From: Albugo candida
Taxonomy: Eukaryota > Oomycota > Peronosporomycetes > Albuginales
DNA length: 64,000 nucleotides
NCBI GenBank assembly: GCA_040437565.1
Contig: JBDOQK010000059.1
Location: forward strand, 1 to 64,000
Direction: 5' to 3'
Each line of letters begins with the position of its first letter. Within the stretch, counting starts at the first letter, position 1. A model generated the notes under the pieces. That model worked only from the letters and a program-made list of their open reading frames with translations. It was not told the origin of the DNA and did not search any database. Made by a program: the position numbers and the translations under genes. Below are positions 10,368-23,400 of the stretch, piece by piece.

Positions 10368-13300
10368 TTCGTCAGCTTGATTCATTTAAATATAATTGTC
10401 AAACGTGATTTTTTAATGACGTTGCGTTCACGTTTTTGCAAAGCACTAAACCGGAAATGCGGTTGAAATGCCAAAGAGAAGCTCCTCCAGTACTGTGTAG
10501 ATAAAGCAATTCGCCTAGAACCACTTTCGATCAGTTAGCCAGCGAACCCGAAACTTTGTTTGTATGAGACTATGTGTCTAAGCGCTACTGTACATCCGCT
10601 AGCACGAGATATAATGATAAGAAGTACTGAAGGTGTTCGGTAGTTTCATGAAGTTTACACGCACCAAAAGACGATACGTTGGTCAGCGCATATTCGTCTA
10701 CAACCCTCACTGAAGAGCGCTACTGGAACAAGCCCATTGTCGTCGCTTTCGGTAATGCCATGGATAACTTGAAAGAATTAGCGATGGAGGCGCCGATATA
10801 GTTTGTAGGAGATAGGCTGTTGAAATATACTACAAGCTCGACTCCACGTACAAAGCGTATAATATTTGTCTCTAACCAAGGAAATGACGGGCAAGCTGCG
10901 ATCACTGTGTCGTATAACCTGTGTTACTACCTCGGCAGAAACCTTTCTGAAATTCTGAGAGCCCACGATATCTCTTTTGACGCTCATGTTCCCGTGGAAA
11001 GTCCACCATTCGATCTTGTGCAACGCCCAGCATTGCGTTCTCTCTATATACTCTCTAACTCGCTGGAGGGGTTCTCTATCTCTCGGTAAAGTTCTTTCAG
11101 ACTCTCGAGAAATTCTCCAAGCACTCTTTCCAGAACTGCATAAATCTCTCTATTTAGCGCAGAGTACAAACTTCAATTGAAATAGCATGACAATACATTC
11201 TTCTGTTGGCATCGGAAGTATTTCAATACGGCGGTGATTTCTGATGAAAGTAGCGTTTATCATTTTGTGTTGTCTACAAAATGACGTGGATACTGCTACA
11301 TGTCATAGCTGACGCAATGTCTGGACCGTGTGACTTGAATGTGATTTTCTTGTTGGAACACGAGCTGTCTTGGTATGGCTACAAGCTACTTGAAAAGACG
11401 TCTTTGAACGAATGAGATAACTTTTAAGTAGGAAGCCTCGACGGCATTGTGATACCACGATTACGATCCTTTTCCCAAGTACAAAAGATCCGTAATGTGA
11501 GTGGGAAGCGCAAGTTTGGCTTAAAAGGTTCCAAAATGGCAGCATGTATTCCCAATGTCCCCGTCATGCTACCCTATTTGTCGATTTGATGATGCCTTGA
11601 ATATGACATCTGCTTCACCTTCGGCATGGTCGCGTTCCAGTAAGACATAACCAGTGATGGGAGAACAACATGATCGCTTTTGAGAGCCTTATGCACTGCT
11701 ACTTGTAACAAACACATGCCAAACTTAGTCCTGATATTGAGTGTGTGTCTCAAATTGAAAGAAGCGACGCGACAGCGAGTGACATCCAAATGTTTTTTTG
11801 CATACCTCAAGGTAGCTTGGTGGTGTATAAGGAGAGGTGTGCCAGAACTAAGAGTCTCTTACAAAGAAAAGTGGTGATGACAAACATTCGAGAGCGAATG
11901 CTACCGGCAACTTTAAAGCTGCCCATAAAAATGCTTCCTACCTGTCAGCAGCAGCGAGGTTTTCACTTGCCAAAGATCGCTCATCACCGTCTCACAATTT
12001 AATTTGTTTAGCTGCAAAAACAAAATCTGCATTGTGGTGATCCGAAATACATCATGTTTTGTCGGATAGAGTCAGTTTTTCCATGTGTAGGTGCTTCAGT
12101 GGCTAACACTTCCAACAAACACAGATACAAAACCAATACCCACAAGCATTGCTTAATGATGTCAAGTACACGAGTACGTTTTCGATACCCATACCTTCGG
12201 AGCAATACACCCTTACTGATTGCTCTATCTAGATCTAGCTGGAATCAGCATGGTACTTTTCTTTGAAAATCGGACACAGCTTCACTACAAGAGTAACATG
12301 TTATCCTTTCTCACACGAGCATATCTAGATTTTCTTGCTGTCAGAGATCCAGTGTTAAGAAGGTAACGTTCATGGCCACTGGATGGATGCACATCACGTG
12401 ATGACTCATATGCAGGCACTAAAAAATTCAGTGAGCAAGGATATTTATAAAAACATAAATTGAGATGTATCAGAGACTGGATATGCTCCACAGTTGGAGT
12501 TTAGCTCTCCGGAATTAAAGTTTGGAGCTTTTGTCAACTTGTGATATATAACAATGCACTGTTTTGATAGCTGTACGCTATTTGCGTAATACAAGCTATG
12601 CATCAGCGTTTCTACACCTCAATAGTGAAAAAAACTTAACATTTCATGATAATAGTGTTGTATCAAGTTGTCCACTTATTCACATTGTTGCTGGACAAAA
12701 GAGCATACGTGTAGTTTGGAGCTACTTCGAGAAAATTGATTTGATGAAGTAGCTTGTCGTCGCTATGTAGATGCGTTCAACGATTCCATCGATCGTGAGA
12801 GAGTCTGGTTTGGGTCCGCAACTGTATGCACCGAACTAACGCTACAGGGGATAAAAGTACTTCACGTAACCCCAACTGCAAAGAAACCACCTTTAATTCT
12901 ATCAATTTCGTTGAGGTGTGCAGAGACGTTGCTGTACGTATTTGGTTTAGACCATTTGAGTCGAAAGGAGAGCGATCCACTCAAACCTCCACAAGGTTAT
13001 CTTTCATATAAATGGTAGAGGCATAAGGGATGGTCCTAAGACTGCTTTCTCTTGGAATTAGACGCAACTCCTTCCTACGTCGGATCCGACAAACTCAAAT
13101 TATAAGTTAATGGACGGTTGGCGTTCGTTGTTGATCAGGTACTTCGTCGTATTTTTAGTTGATACGCAACCGTCTGCGTCGGATCTCCAGTAACTGAGTG
13201 TAGGTCTGCAAGTCCGATAACTTCTGATAAGTTCACGTTTCACGCTTTCAAACGATATCAATGGATGATTTTTTATAGGTACTTTTTGTGCCTTTGATAG

Positions 13301-13646
13301 AACCGCTGTATGTTTCGAAGTGTTTATCTGATTTCTCAATGTGTCTGAAGTATTGCGCACATCTAATGCGTTCGAATCATTAGTCCTCTGCTAGCGTATA
13401 CATCTATACGATCAAAACTAAATTTCGGCTGAGTAGTTGATTTATGAAGTGCGAGTGAAGATTCAATAGGAATGAACAAATTCAAAGAACTTTAGTCACG
13501 AGAATAGTGCTTCCACCCAACAACATTTACAATAAAGTATTGACTTGGAGTTTGCAGCACCTGATACATGAATGATTTTTCATATGTATATTAACGCAAC
13601 GTTAATGTTCAAGTCAAATATGCAGGTTTGTGGCAAATGAGACGCC
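10368..13646. other. 3.3-kb stretch without a recognisable gene
   Basis: Only short, mutually inconsistent open frames on both strands; none shows a domain, a repeated motif or plausible splice-linked neighbours. I saw no tRNA, terminal repeat or simple-sequence block. It could be decayed transposon DNA or hold fast-evolving small genes. Confidence 0.5.
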
Positions 13647-16001
13647 TCACTTAAATTGGAAGAGAGGTTCAACGCACATATTTTCCCAGCGAAGAGCGCA
13701 CTGTATTGCTTCTGAAATCAAACGCTTCGCTCCGCTTTTGCTTCCCACTCCAACTTGACCACCAAGCTGAACAAAACAACCTTTTTTGCTTGCAATCGGC
13801 ACATCAATCGCATTTGCTTGATTCTGACCGGAGAGATGCGGAGTGTACTTTGTAAATACAAAACTGTACAGAGCCTTGATGTATGGCATGCGGGAATTCG
13901 GCATTGAGTCTTGTATACAGTCCTCCAGCGACTTTGTCGCCACAACAATTGTGTTCCCATCATCAGCAAAGAAGCGAAATAGAAGATAGATTGTTCTGAA
14001 TTGAAAGTCTGTATTAGGAGCCGCATTTTCTCGTAGCATCAGATAAGTATTTTCATTGATCTTTTGCAGTATCGACATGTCCGTGACCCAATTTTGTACC
14101 AAACGATATTTTTCGTACACAAGGGAAGTGTCAAATGTGCGGTCTGCAAAACCATTCAGATCTCCATTTGGAAAATGTTTGGTAAACATAAAACGGGCCT
14201 CAGTCTCGGATACTTGTCTTTGGTCTGTCCAGCCCAGGACTTTTGCAGTGTTAGGGTCATACTGCGATGCAGCAAAAGCAGCATTGTCNNNNNNNNNNNN
14301 NNNNNNNNNNNNNNNNNNNNNNNNNNNNNNNNNNNNNNNNNNNNNNNNNNNNNNNNNNNNNNNNNNNNNNNNNNNNNNNNNNNNNNNNTGTAAATACAAA
14401 ACTGTACAGAGCCTTGATGTATGGCATGCGGGAATTCGGCATTGAGTCTTGTATGCAGTCCTCCAGTGACTTTGTCGCCACAACAATTGTGTTCCCATCA
14501 TCAGCAAAGAAGCGAAATAGCAGATAGATGGTTCTGAATTGAAAGTCTGTATTAGGAGCCGCATTTTCTCGTAGCATCAGATAGGTATTTTCATTGATCT
14601 TTTGCAGTATCGACATGTCGGTGACCCAATTTTGTACCAAACGATATTTTTCGTACACAAGGGAAGTGTCAAATGTGCGGTCTGCAAAACCATTCAGATC
14701 TCCATTTGGAAAATGTTTGGTAAACATAAAACGGGCCTCAGTCTCGGATACTTGTCTTTGGTCTGTCCAGCCCAGGACTTTTGCAGTGTTAGGGTCATAC
14801 TGCGATGCAGCAAAAGCAGCATTGTCAAGCACACTTTTGAAACAAATCTCAGCCATGTCTTCGATACGTCCGAGTGGAGAGAGTCTCTCCATCACTTTTT
14901 CGAAGGAGTACTTTCGCAAGGATTTCCGGTGTATCCATCGCTCCACATTCCAATTCACCAACNNNNNNNNNNNNNNNNNNNNNNNNNNNNNNNNNNNNNN
15001 NNNNNNNNNNNNNNNNNNNNNNNNNNNNNNNNNNNNNNNNNNNNNNNNNNNNNNNNNNNNNNGTGACCCAATTTTGTACCAAACGATATTTTTCGTACAC
15101 AAGGGAAGTGTCAAATGTGCGGTCTGCAAAACCATTCAGATCTCCATTTGGAAAATGTTTGGTAAACATAAAACGGGCCTCAGTCTCGGATACTTGTCTT
15201 TGGTCTGTCCAGCCCAGGACTTTTGCAGTGTTAGGGTCATACTGCGATGCAGCAAAAGCAGCATTGTCGAGCACACTTTTGAAACACATTTCAGCCATGT
15301 CTTCGATACGTCCGAGTGGAGAGAGTCTTTCCATCACTTCTCGCAAGAGTACTTTCGCAAGGATTTCCGGAGTATCCATCGCTCCACATTCCAATTCACC
15401 AACCTTGTTACTAGCAACACTATGTAACTGAGGCTCATACAGAATGCTTTCGAGGGCACCAGAATAGTCAAGAATCAGTCTCCTTATCAGAGAAAGCTTT
15501 TTACGATACTCACGATTACCCTTTNNNNNNNNNNNNNNNNNNNNNNNNNNNNNNNNNNNNNNNNNNNNNNNNNNNNNNNNNNNNNNNNNNNNNNNNNNNN
15601 NNNNNNNNNNNNNNNNNNNNNNNNGTATCCATCGCTCCACATTCCAATTCACCAACCTTGTTACTAGCAACACTATGTAACTGAGGCTCATACAGAATGC
15701 TTTCGAGGGCACCAGAATAGTCAAGAATCAGTCTCCTTATCAGAGAAAGCTTTTTACGATACTCACGATTACCCTTTCGCAGTACCAAGATCTCTTTACA
15801 GTTTTTTTGAATTTTGCTTAGCAGACAGACAACCAGCTTTAGCTCTTGTATCTTTGAATTTCGGAGTCGGCCGCGGTAACGTTCTTGAGCTTGTCGATGT
15901 CTTATGAGTTTCGATTCTCTCTTTGCGACCTTGGAAATGATTTTTTGTAGCGTAGAATCATCCAGCAGTTCAGGTGAAATGAATAGCCAATCTGGTGCCA
16001 T
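13647..16001 (-). CDS. START-domain protein with bZIP-like N-terminus (oomycete M96-type family), interrupted by three gaps
   Basis: Starts at the ATG at 16001 (MAPDWLFISPEL) and stops at 13647. The N-terminus carries a basic, helical segment (KRESKLIRHRQAQERYRGRL) followed by leucine-rich heptads, like the degenerate bZIP of oomycete START proteins. The C-terminal 200 residues look like a START lipid-binding domain (YLLFRFFADDGNTIVVATKS, CFVQLGGQVGVG, ALRWENMCVEPLF). Three 100-N gaps each have overlapping sequence on both sides; removing the overlaps gives one frame of about 373 residues, which supports a single underlying gene. The copies are not all identical: 14389-14826 differs from 13851-14288 by several substitutions, and 14621-14962 has one extra base relative to 15063-15403, which breaks its frame. 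Haplotypes or near-identical paralogues were therefore mixed. Function is unknown. Confidence 0.65.
13851..14288. repeat. START-gene segment, copy matching 14389-14826
   Basis: A 438-bp segment repeated after the gap at 14389-14826 with scattered substitutions (for example TTGTATACAG versus TTGTATGCAG, and AGATAAGT versus AGATAGGT). Divergence of about 1-2 percent by eye. Confidence 0.85.
14289..14388. other. Assembly gap (100 N)
   Basis: First of three gaps inside the START-domain gene; flanks repeat each other. Confidence 0.95.
14963..15062. other. Assembly gap (100 N)
   Basis: Second gap in the START-domain gene. Flank 14621-14962 corresponds to 15063-15403, with substitutions and a one-base length difference. 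Confidence 0.95.
15525..15624. other. Assembly gap (100 N)
   Basis: Third gap in the START-domain gene. Flank 15372-15524 is repeated at 15625-15777 without visible difference. Confidence 0.95.
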
Positions 16002-16607
16002 GTTTTTGTTCTGAATTTGCCGAAGTGCACGTAAGAATTTTCTTGATTTGTTTGTCCTCTATCGGCTTGATCAAACTTTTTCGATTTGTATCTCTAGAAT
16101 CTATCTGTTTCACTTCTGTTCTCTGTATCGTAACAATAGAACTAGTCCACTCACATTCTACTGTTACGTAAACTTCCGAAACCAGCTGCATCACATGCAA
16201 AGTCGCTTTAACCTGCGAACGTTACAATTTCTCTTTCCAATCGGATAATTTGATGCAAAGGCAATATAAATCAGGTGTTTTACAGAAATAGAAGATAGGT
16301 TTGCGGGGCTTCATTGTTTATAGAGAAGACTGCGGTTTATTGTCGTCATCATGATCTTGATTCACCACTCATTTAACGATCCTTAGAATATGATTAGGTA
16401 ATTTGTCCTCTAAGATTCAATGTAATCTACAAAAAGGATATGAGGCCTAATTCGCAGGCGGCCATGTCTCTATAGGACCCGTACAGTACAGTCGAGCGCT
16501 CGCAGGTTCGACGCTAAGACCGAATCTACACAAACTTTTCGGTAAGGATTATTGTGCACTTCACCAACTTTATAAATGTATTCAACATCAAAAGTACTGC
16601 ACAAAAT

Positions 16608-17935
16608 TCAGTTTTCTTCAGCGCTGCCAGTCTTCGGTATCATGGCTCTAGCTTTAGCCAAACGTATCTGCAAACTACTTTCATTTGAATTTCCTCCGGC
16701 ATTGGCACTTATGCAGCAACACCGCTCCAAAAATTCCACCAAAACCGCAGATAGTTTTTCTGGGCAGTTTTCTTGAATGACATGACCACTTCCATACAGC
16801 AAACGTAATTCAAACTTTCCTTGCATCTGTCCACGCGTCAACGCAGTATCCAATCGATCAAATCCTACGAAAACAGACACTCTTAGTCATATAACAACAA
16901 CCTTCTGAGTCTCTACCTGCCAATATCAGCAGTTTTCCGATTGAAAGACTAAGAAATAGATCCGAGAGCCCTTCAAACCATTCTACAAAGCACAATCAAA
17001 ACTTATATCTCATTACAACAGCACTTGCCTCTCCAGTACATAGCACTTTTCTTCAAATCAGTTCGCCATCGATAAGACCCGTCCTCATCTTTCACCACTT
17101 GTGAAGGAACTGAAATTTGAGCTGCTTCTGCGTTCCGAATCGTTCCCGATTGCAGACTTTCAGCATCCACATTCAACCCCTCACCATGTAAATCAAATCG
17201 AAATGCCGTACCTCCAGTCGATAGCTTTCTGCACTGAAGCAAATTGAGTTGGTTTATTATCCAAAATTGCATTCATATGCTGAAGGGAGGAAATCGCTGT
17301 CCCTTCCACCACATCGATCACCATCACGCCCACCAAATTACCAAGCTCGTTTCTAGCCGCAGTACGAACGGCGATAGACCCTCCCAAGCTAATTTTCGTG
17401 TAAGTCTAATATCCTCGACTTGCGCTTTTCGCCTACCTGTGGCCAACGAGAACAATGGATGCATTCTGATCAGTTGAAGTTATCATTTTAATAATCTCAA
17501 CTGCATCGGTCGTAAGTGTTTGAATCGACAAATCAGTGTCATCTTTAGTATGCGTATCGCCTGAGCATAAATCATCTGATAAATACATTCATTTTTATCT
17601 GAGCAGCTACCGTGTCCACGAAGATCAAATGCAATGATTCGGCAGCGATCCTTCAACGATCTCTGCATACATATAGTAAGAATACTCAAATAGGCGTGCA
17701 AATAATAATTCTGACAATGCACAAGCTCCAAGTGAGAGCCGTGTAGCCTGCGCCATGAATGAGCACAACAAATGGACCCTGCGTTCCGGCTTTATAGACG
17801 CAAAAGATCTTATTCAATGTAAAAATTAAAAAAGAGTGACTGAAATTGTCAGAGTGGAGCTTTATGTCGTACATTGCCACTTTCCAATTGCACATCTTCT
17901 TTTGCATCAAATGAGCTCTTCCAAAGCTCCGACAT
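16608..17935 (-). CDS. PPME1: Protein phosphatase methylesterase 1 (PPME1), 5' end unresolved
   Basis: Alpha/beta hydrolase that removes the methyl ester from the C-terminal leucine of PP2A catalytic subunit. Exons (forward coordinates) are 16608-16864, 16917-16982, 17029-17156, 17212-17388, 17437-17560, 17611-17660, 17723-17808 and one reaching 17873 from upstream; phases agree throughout. Seen motifs: oxyanion region VVLIHGAGYTALTW, FDLRGHGD, nucleophile elbow GHSLGGSIAV formed across an intron, VIDVVEGTA, the PPME1-typical AIDWSLQSGTIRN and SYRWRTDL, and the catalytic histidine region GSGHVIQE. The intron 16983-17028 has a GC donor (AG/GCAAGT). I place the minimal start at the ATG at 17935, giving 316 residues; family members usually have a longer N-terminus, so an upstream exon toward 18100 is likely. 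It runs head to head with THOC2. Confidence 0.88.
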
Positions 17936-18153
17936 GGAGGGGTGTACACTTTTATGTGATTCAGTAACTCTCAATTTTGGCCCACAGAACGCGATCGCAA
18001 TGCCAAAAATCAGCGATTTGATGCTGCAAAAATGGGCTGAAAGTGGATCAAAACAAGTGTAATCAAGTATCCATATGTTCCTCACCGTCCAGACTAATGA
18101 AGCCATTTGTAGCCGCATACACTTAGAGAAAGCTCTGCACACATTCGACGCCA

Positions 18154-21100
18154 ATGAAGACGACATCAGCGACACAGATTCAGGTCGCAATCCTGTTTTC
18201 CTCTCTCTTTGCTGGATCCAAAATCATTTTCTCTACAGATTATTATCAGATCTCTTATGAGCTTCTAACAAGTGTCATTCGAGGACAAATAACGGCTTTA
18301 GACGTCGTTAAAGTGCTAAAAGACATTGATTTTGTACGAACGCTGTGGAGGTCGCAATCAATAGAACCAGCTAAACCTTCAATTCTCTATCTAGTCAACG
18401 CACCATCGAGCCTGTCAAGTCTTTCTCGACATTATTTGGGTCGTTAGTGAGTAGAAAATGGTCATTCTTTAGAGTGTTCCTAATCGCATCTTCAGGCAAC
18501 GAAATCGAATTGAATGAGCGTGGACACGATCGATATACGTCGCGTGAATGGCAATTTCTCAGCAGTTTTGTTAAAGCCGTTTCGGTAGAAAAGAAATGCG
18601 TTTGTGTTGACAGCTGCCAACTTTTATGATTTAGGAACACGAACTTGTACCTGCACTTGAATTGAAATCGAGCCTGGAAAATGATCTGCTGTATCATGCG
18701 GGTCTTATCAAAGATCAGCAGTCACAACACAAGAAAATGCTTCGGATCAATACGAAAACTTTGTATGCGTTCGTTGTGGCTCGAAGGTCGATCGCTGATA
18801 TGTTTTATGTAGCTATACGCAGATGAAATACAATTTACTGAGAGAAGAAAGCGAAGGATTTGCCAAAGTGCTTTGTATTTTGTACGCAAACGTAAGTTTG
18901 GAGAATTTGGACGCTATTAAAACCGATATATTTGCGCTAATCGGATACTTTCACTTGGATGCTAACCGCGTCCTTGATTTGGTTCTTGACGCTTTCGAAA
19001 AACAACCAAGAAATATGGCATACTCCGAGTTGTTACGAGGCTACAAAAGGCAGAGTATTCTACATATTATTGGGTTCAAATTTCAATTCTACAAGCGGGA
19101 AGCCAGTGAAGAAAACATCACGCCAACGTCGCTGTACACCCTTGCAGCGACGCTGATACGAGAAAAGCTGATTGACGTTGATGAGCTGATTGTGCATTTA
19201 TCGCCCAGCAAAGATGAGATTGTGAGCTATTTTCTGTCCGAAATGAAGAAAATCGAACAAACTGCCAAGAATTTTGGTAAAGTGAATCTCTCATCGAAAA
19301 CTCAAACTGTGACAACGCCTGATGGAAGCACTCAACTTGATGAAACTATGCGGAAAACAGCTCATGCGTGTCACCACCACAATCAATTTTACGGATTGCT
19401 TGCGAGTATGCTTGAAATCGAGCTCGTTCCCGAGGCTTTGGAAATCATACAATGGTTCAGAAATCGAGGTATAAAGCCGCTCATGTTCAAGCCGCTGTGT
19501 GAAGGGATTTGCAAACTTCTTCATCGCGTTCTCGATAATCTCTATCGTCCATTATCGAACCTGCACCTCGGTTTAGTGCTTCCGAATGAGACTGTCGAGC
19601 AATCAAACGATATCGAATTCGCTATTAATTCAAAGGAATTCTTATCAGAAGCTGTTCCGATACTTAAGATTCTCGGCGAGCAATTGTATTGCGACAAATT
19701 CTTATTCAATAAAGTGGTTCGAATCACGCGAGTTCAATTGGAACAAGTGGTCTCCACCATGCAAGAAAATGAGACAACAAACGACGATCTCCAAGCACTG
19801 AATAGTCTTCTGATTGAGTCTATTTTCCCATCACTTTCATTAGAGACATGTGATCCCAGCATCGCGTTCCAAATTTGGGACGTCATCAAAATACTTCCAT
19901 TCCACGCGAGATATAAAATGTATCAGCAATGGGATGCTACTTACTCGAGCACTCCAGAAATGCAGCTTGTCCGAGCCAAATGTGTCCAGGAAACCCGTCG
20001 AACAATGCGAAGACTCACAGCAGATCAAGCCAAACAATCCAGCAGAAGTGTCACACACATTGCACATTCCAATCCGATCATTGTATTTCGCACCATTTTG
20101 CGCCAAGTTCAGTCGTACGACAATCTGATTCAGCCTGCGATTGAAGCTTTCAAATTTGTCACGCCTTTGGGGATGGATGTCATATCTTTTGTACTTGTGA
20201 GCGAATTATCAAAATCACGACAATCAATGAAGGCTGATGGTACCAATGTATCTCTTTGGCTTGCGTCATTAGCGAGTTTCTCGGGAAGTTTCTATCGAAA
20301 GTATCCCAATGTCGAATTAGTAGGCCTACTTCAATATCTCATTCAGCGACTACAGAATTGGGAATCAGTCGATTTGATCGTTTTGGGTGAATTGCTCGCA
20401 AAAATGGGAAGCTGTGGGAATAATGAAGATATTTCTCAAAATCAGTTGGAAGCCCAAGCCGGAGGTCCAAATCTATGGAACGAACCGCCTGATGCCAAAC
20501 ATATGAATCGAAGAGCTGTTCCAAGACTCCGTGATGCACTTGTGAAACGCGATTTGGCTCTTCCGCTATGTATACTGATATGTCAAATGCGAGGGAAGAT
20601 TGAGCTTTCAGAAGATGAGACAAGTGGTCATTTGAAACTCCTTGGTCGACTGTACGACACATGTCAACTGACCTTGAATCAATTGCTGCAATTCCTGAAT
20701 TCAACAGTGGATCCAGCTTCGTATCAGAAGATCTTACCTTCGATCTCGACACTAGTGCAGGAGTATAACGTCTCACCTGAACTCGCAATGACAATGTGTA
20801 GGCCGGCCATTCGCTTCGATGATCCTGTGTTATGCAAAACGCCTCGATCGATCCATCTTGCAAATAACACATCGAATACGAATGGAGACGACGAGGGAAG
20901 TAAGAGAAGCTGGTTCATGCACTCTCCAACGGTTCTCCAAGATGTGATTCAAGCATTCTCTGGTGATGAAGCGTTTACTGGCTTGACTGTCGCCTTGTAC
21001 ACTTTGTTTTGGAGTCTCACTCTGTACGATCTCCACATTCCATTCCCCCAATATGAAACAGAAATTAATCGATTACGCACTTCCATCTCGTCACTATCGA

Positions 21101-23361
21101 GCCAAAGCACAAGCAACGGATCTGTTCCATTGACAAGCACTGAGCGTAAGAAACTGAAAGAGAAAACATCTCAAATGATTGATCGGCTGACAAACGAGCA
21201 AAAGGATCAAGTCACACATCGAAAACGCGTTTTGGAGCGATTGGAAGAATGCAAAATGCGGTTGTTCTCTTCCGACAATCAAAATCAGGAAGCTGTGAGT
21301 CAATTGGTGCAAAGATGTATCATTCCACGTGCGTTATTGTCACCAGAAGATGCTTTCTATTGTGCGAAATTTATGGAACGACTCCATTCCATTGATACGC
21401 CACAATTTCTATCGCTTCAGTATTACAATTTGGTCAATTTGAAGCTTCCATCGATTGTCTTTTGTATCACTGAAAGAGAAGCCGGCAATTTTGGAATTTT
21501 TTTAAAAGAGACATTTGTGGTGTTGAATCGTTGGTTCCAGAGCAAAGGCGCGTATGAGGAGCCTGTGAATGGTCGAATTGGCTTGGGTGTCGATTTACTG
21601 GACACGAATGCGTGCTTGAGTCATCGTCAGTATCGTCAAATCTATGCGCGATGGCATCGAAGCAAGGAACAAGCGTTTGGGAAAGCGCTTTCCAGCAAGG
21701 AATACATGCAAATCAGAAACACTTTGATACTTTTGACAAAGATGATTGATGTATTCCCAATTTCAAGGGGAACTGCAGACAATATTTTGGCGATCACAGA
21801 GGACCTTACAAGTGAGGAGCGAGAAGATATCAAGATTATGGCCAAACGATACCGCGCATTGCTATCGAAAAGACGAACTTTGCTGATGGAATATCAATCG
21901 TTAGCGCTTCCTGCAGTTCAGAAAAAGAAGACCGATCCTTCTACACCGATACAATCCACCACCAACAGTGATTCCGAAGGCTTTAAAGCTGTATCCGAAC
22001 CCGTCGACGAAAAACAACCACCGAGCTCGAATCGATCCAATTTGGAATCGGGTGAAATTCGACATGAGAATACAGAGTCCCGATCGAGTCGATCGTCACG
22101 TAAACCAACACTCGCGTCCAGATCGAATGATAGCGACCAACAAAGTGATCGCAGACGCTCATCGAGTCGTCACGAAGCTGGTGATATTGCTATCTCAGAG
22201 ACAGACACTTGGAAACGGGATCTATCACAAGAACATTACCATCCGAGTCGATCGCCACCAAAGACTTTTGTGGTCGAAAAAGAGCAGCGTGAGGCTTTAA
22301 AGACACGAAGAGACGATACGTTGGATGCAAATAAACGTCAGCGGACCGATATGACAGAAGCAGAGCTNNNNNNNNNNNNNNNNNNNNNNNNNNNNNNNNN
22401 NNNNNNNNNNNNNNNNNNNNNNNNNNNNNNNNNNNNNNNNNNNNNNNNNNNNNNNNNNNNNNNNNNNTCGATCGTCACGTAAACCAACACTCGCGTCCAG
22501 ATCGAATGATAGCGACCAACAAAGTGATCGCAGACGCTCATCGAGTCGTCACGAAGCTGGTGATATTGCTATCTCAGAGACAGACACTTGGAAACGGGAT
22601 CTATCACAAGAACATTACCATCCGAGTCGATCGCCACCAAAGACTTTTGTGGTCGAAAAAGAGCAGCGTGAGGCTTTAAAGACACGAAGAGACGATACGT
22701 TGGATGCAAATAAACGTCAGCGGACCGATATGACAGAAGCAGAGCTTCGACGTCAGCTCACTGAGCGAAAGCAATTGGAGCAGAAAAAAGACCCAAAAGG
22801 AATATTGAATGACGTCAATACAATCGACGCAAATAACTCCAAAACGAAGGAATCATATGCGGGAAAGAAAATCATCTCTCTTGTGCCTGGAGGCAAAAGG
22901 GAGCGCGAGTACTCGAGCGTCCGAAACGTGCGATCGGATGGCAATGGCTCGGTTCAGACTGGACCATTTCGCGATTCAAATGAAGCCAACAAACGGAAGC
23001 GAGAAAGTGTGCTTGCACGTCCTTCCACTCAGTCGCCAATACGCGATTCTATGGATCGAGCTGGAAGACCATTGGACGACAAAAAGAAGCGATTTCATTC
23101 AAAGCCGCAAAGCAACGGATCGCTTTCTATGAATCATCGCGATGACGGGTTGGTTATATCTGTAATTGTGCTATGTACTTTGCACTGATATGTAAGGATG
23201 TATATCGTAGGCGATCACTTTATGATAGTCGAAATGGATCGGATGCGTATCGAGGCTTTGGCAACCGAAAAATCGACCGATTTGAAGGGAATGAACGACC
23301 TGTTCATGGCGCTAATCGACGACGTGATTTAGATCGACGGGGAGTCGGAAATCGGCGCTGA
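18154..23361 (+). CDS. THOC2: THO complex subunit 2 (THOC2), about 1537 aa
   Basis: Large scaffold subunit of the THO/TREX complex that couples transcription to mRNA export in the nucleus. Exons 18154-18442, 18496-18584, 18635-18762, 18813 through the gap to 23148, and 23211-23361 join in phase; counting the gap overlap once gives 1537 codons plus TGA. The spliced segment FYTQMKYNLLREESEG and the following FHLDANRVLDLVLDAFEKQP, SILHIIGFKFQFY and SLYTLAATLIREKLIDVDEL are characteristic of THOC2. The C-terminal 300 residues are Ser/Arg/Asp/Glu-rich and low-complexity, as in other THOC2 proteins. The gap at 22368-22467 lies there and the sequence 22089-22367 is repeated at 22468-22746. The first exon is the least certain: the 5' end is judged only from the open frame from the ATG at 18154. 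Confidence 0.88.
22368..22467. other. Assembly gap (100 N) inside THOC2
   Basis: The 279 bp before the gap (22089-22367) recur immediately after it (22468-22746) without visible difference, so the reading frame is probably continuous in the genome. Confidence 0.95.
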
Positions 23362-23400
23362 GAGAAAAGCTTTAAGCAGATCATTTCTTCGTTTCTGGTC

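Noticed and set aside
16440-16520. tRNA-like patch with GCAGGTTCGACGC
   Set aside because: A B-box-like word is present but no A-box, anticodon arm or acceptor pairing could be built.
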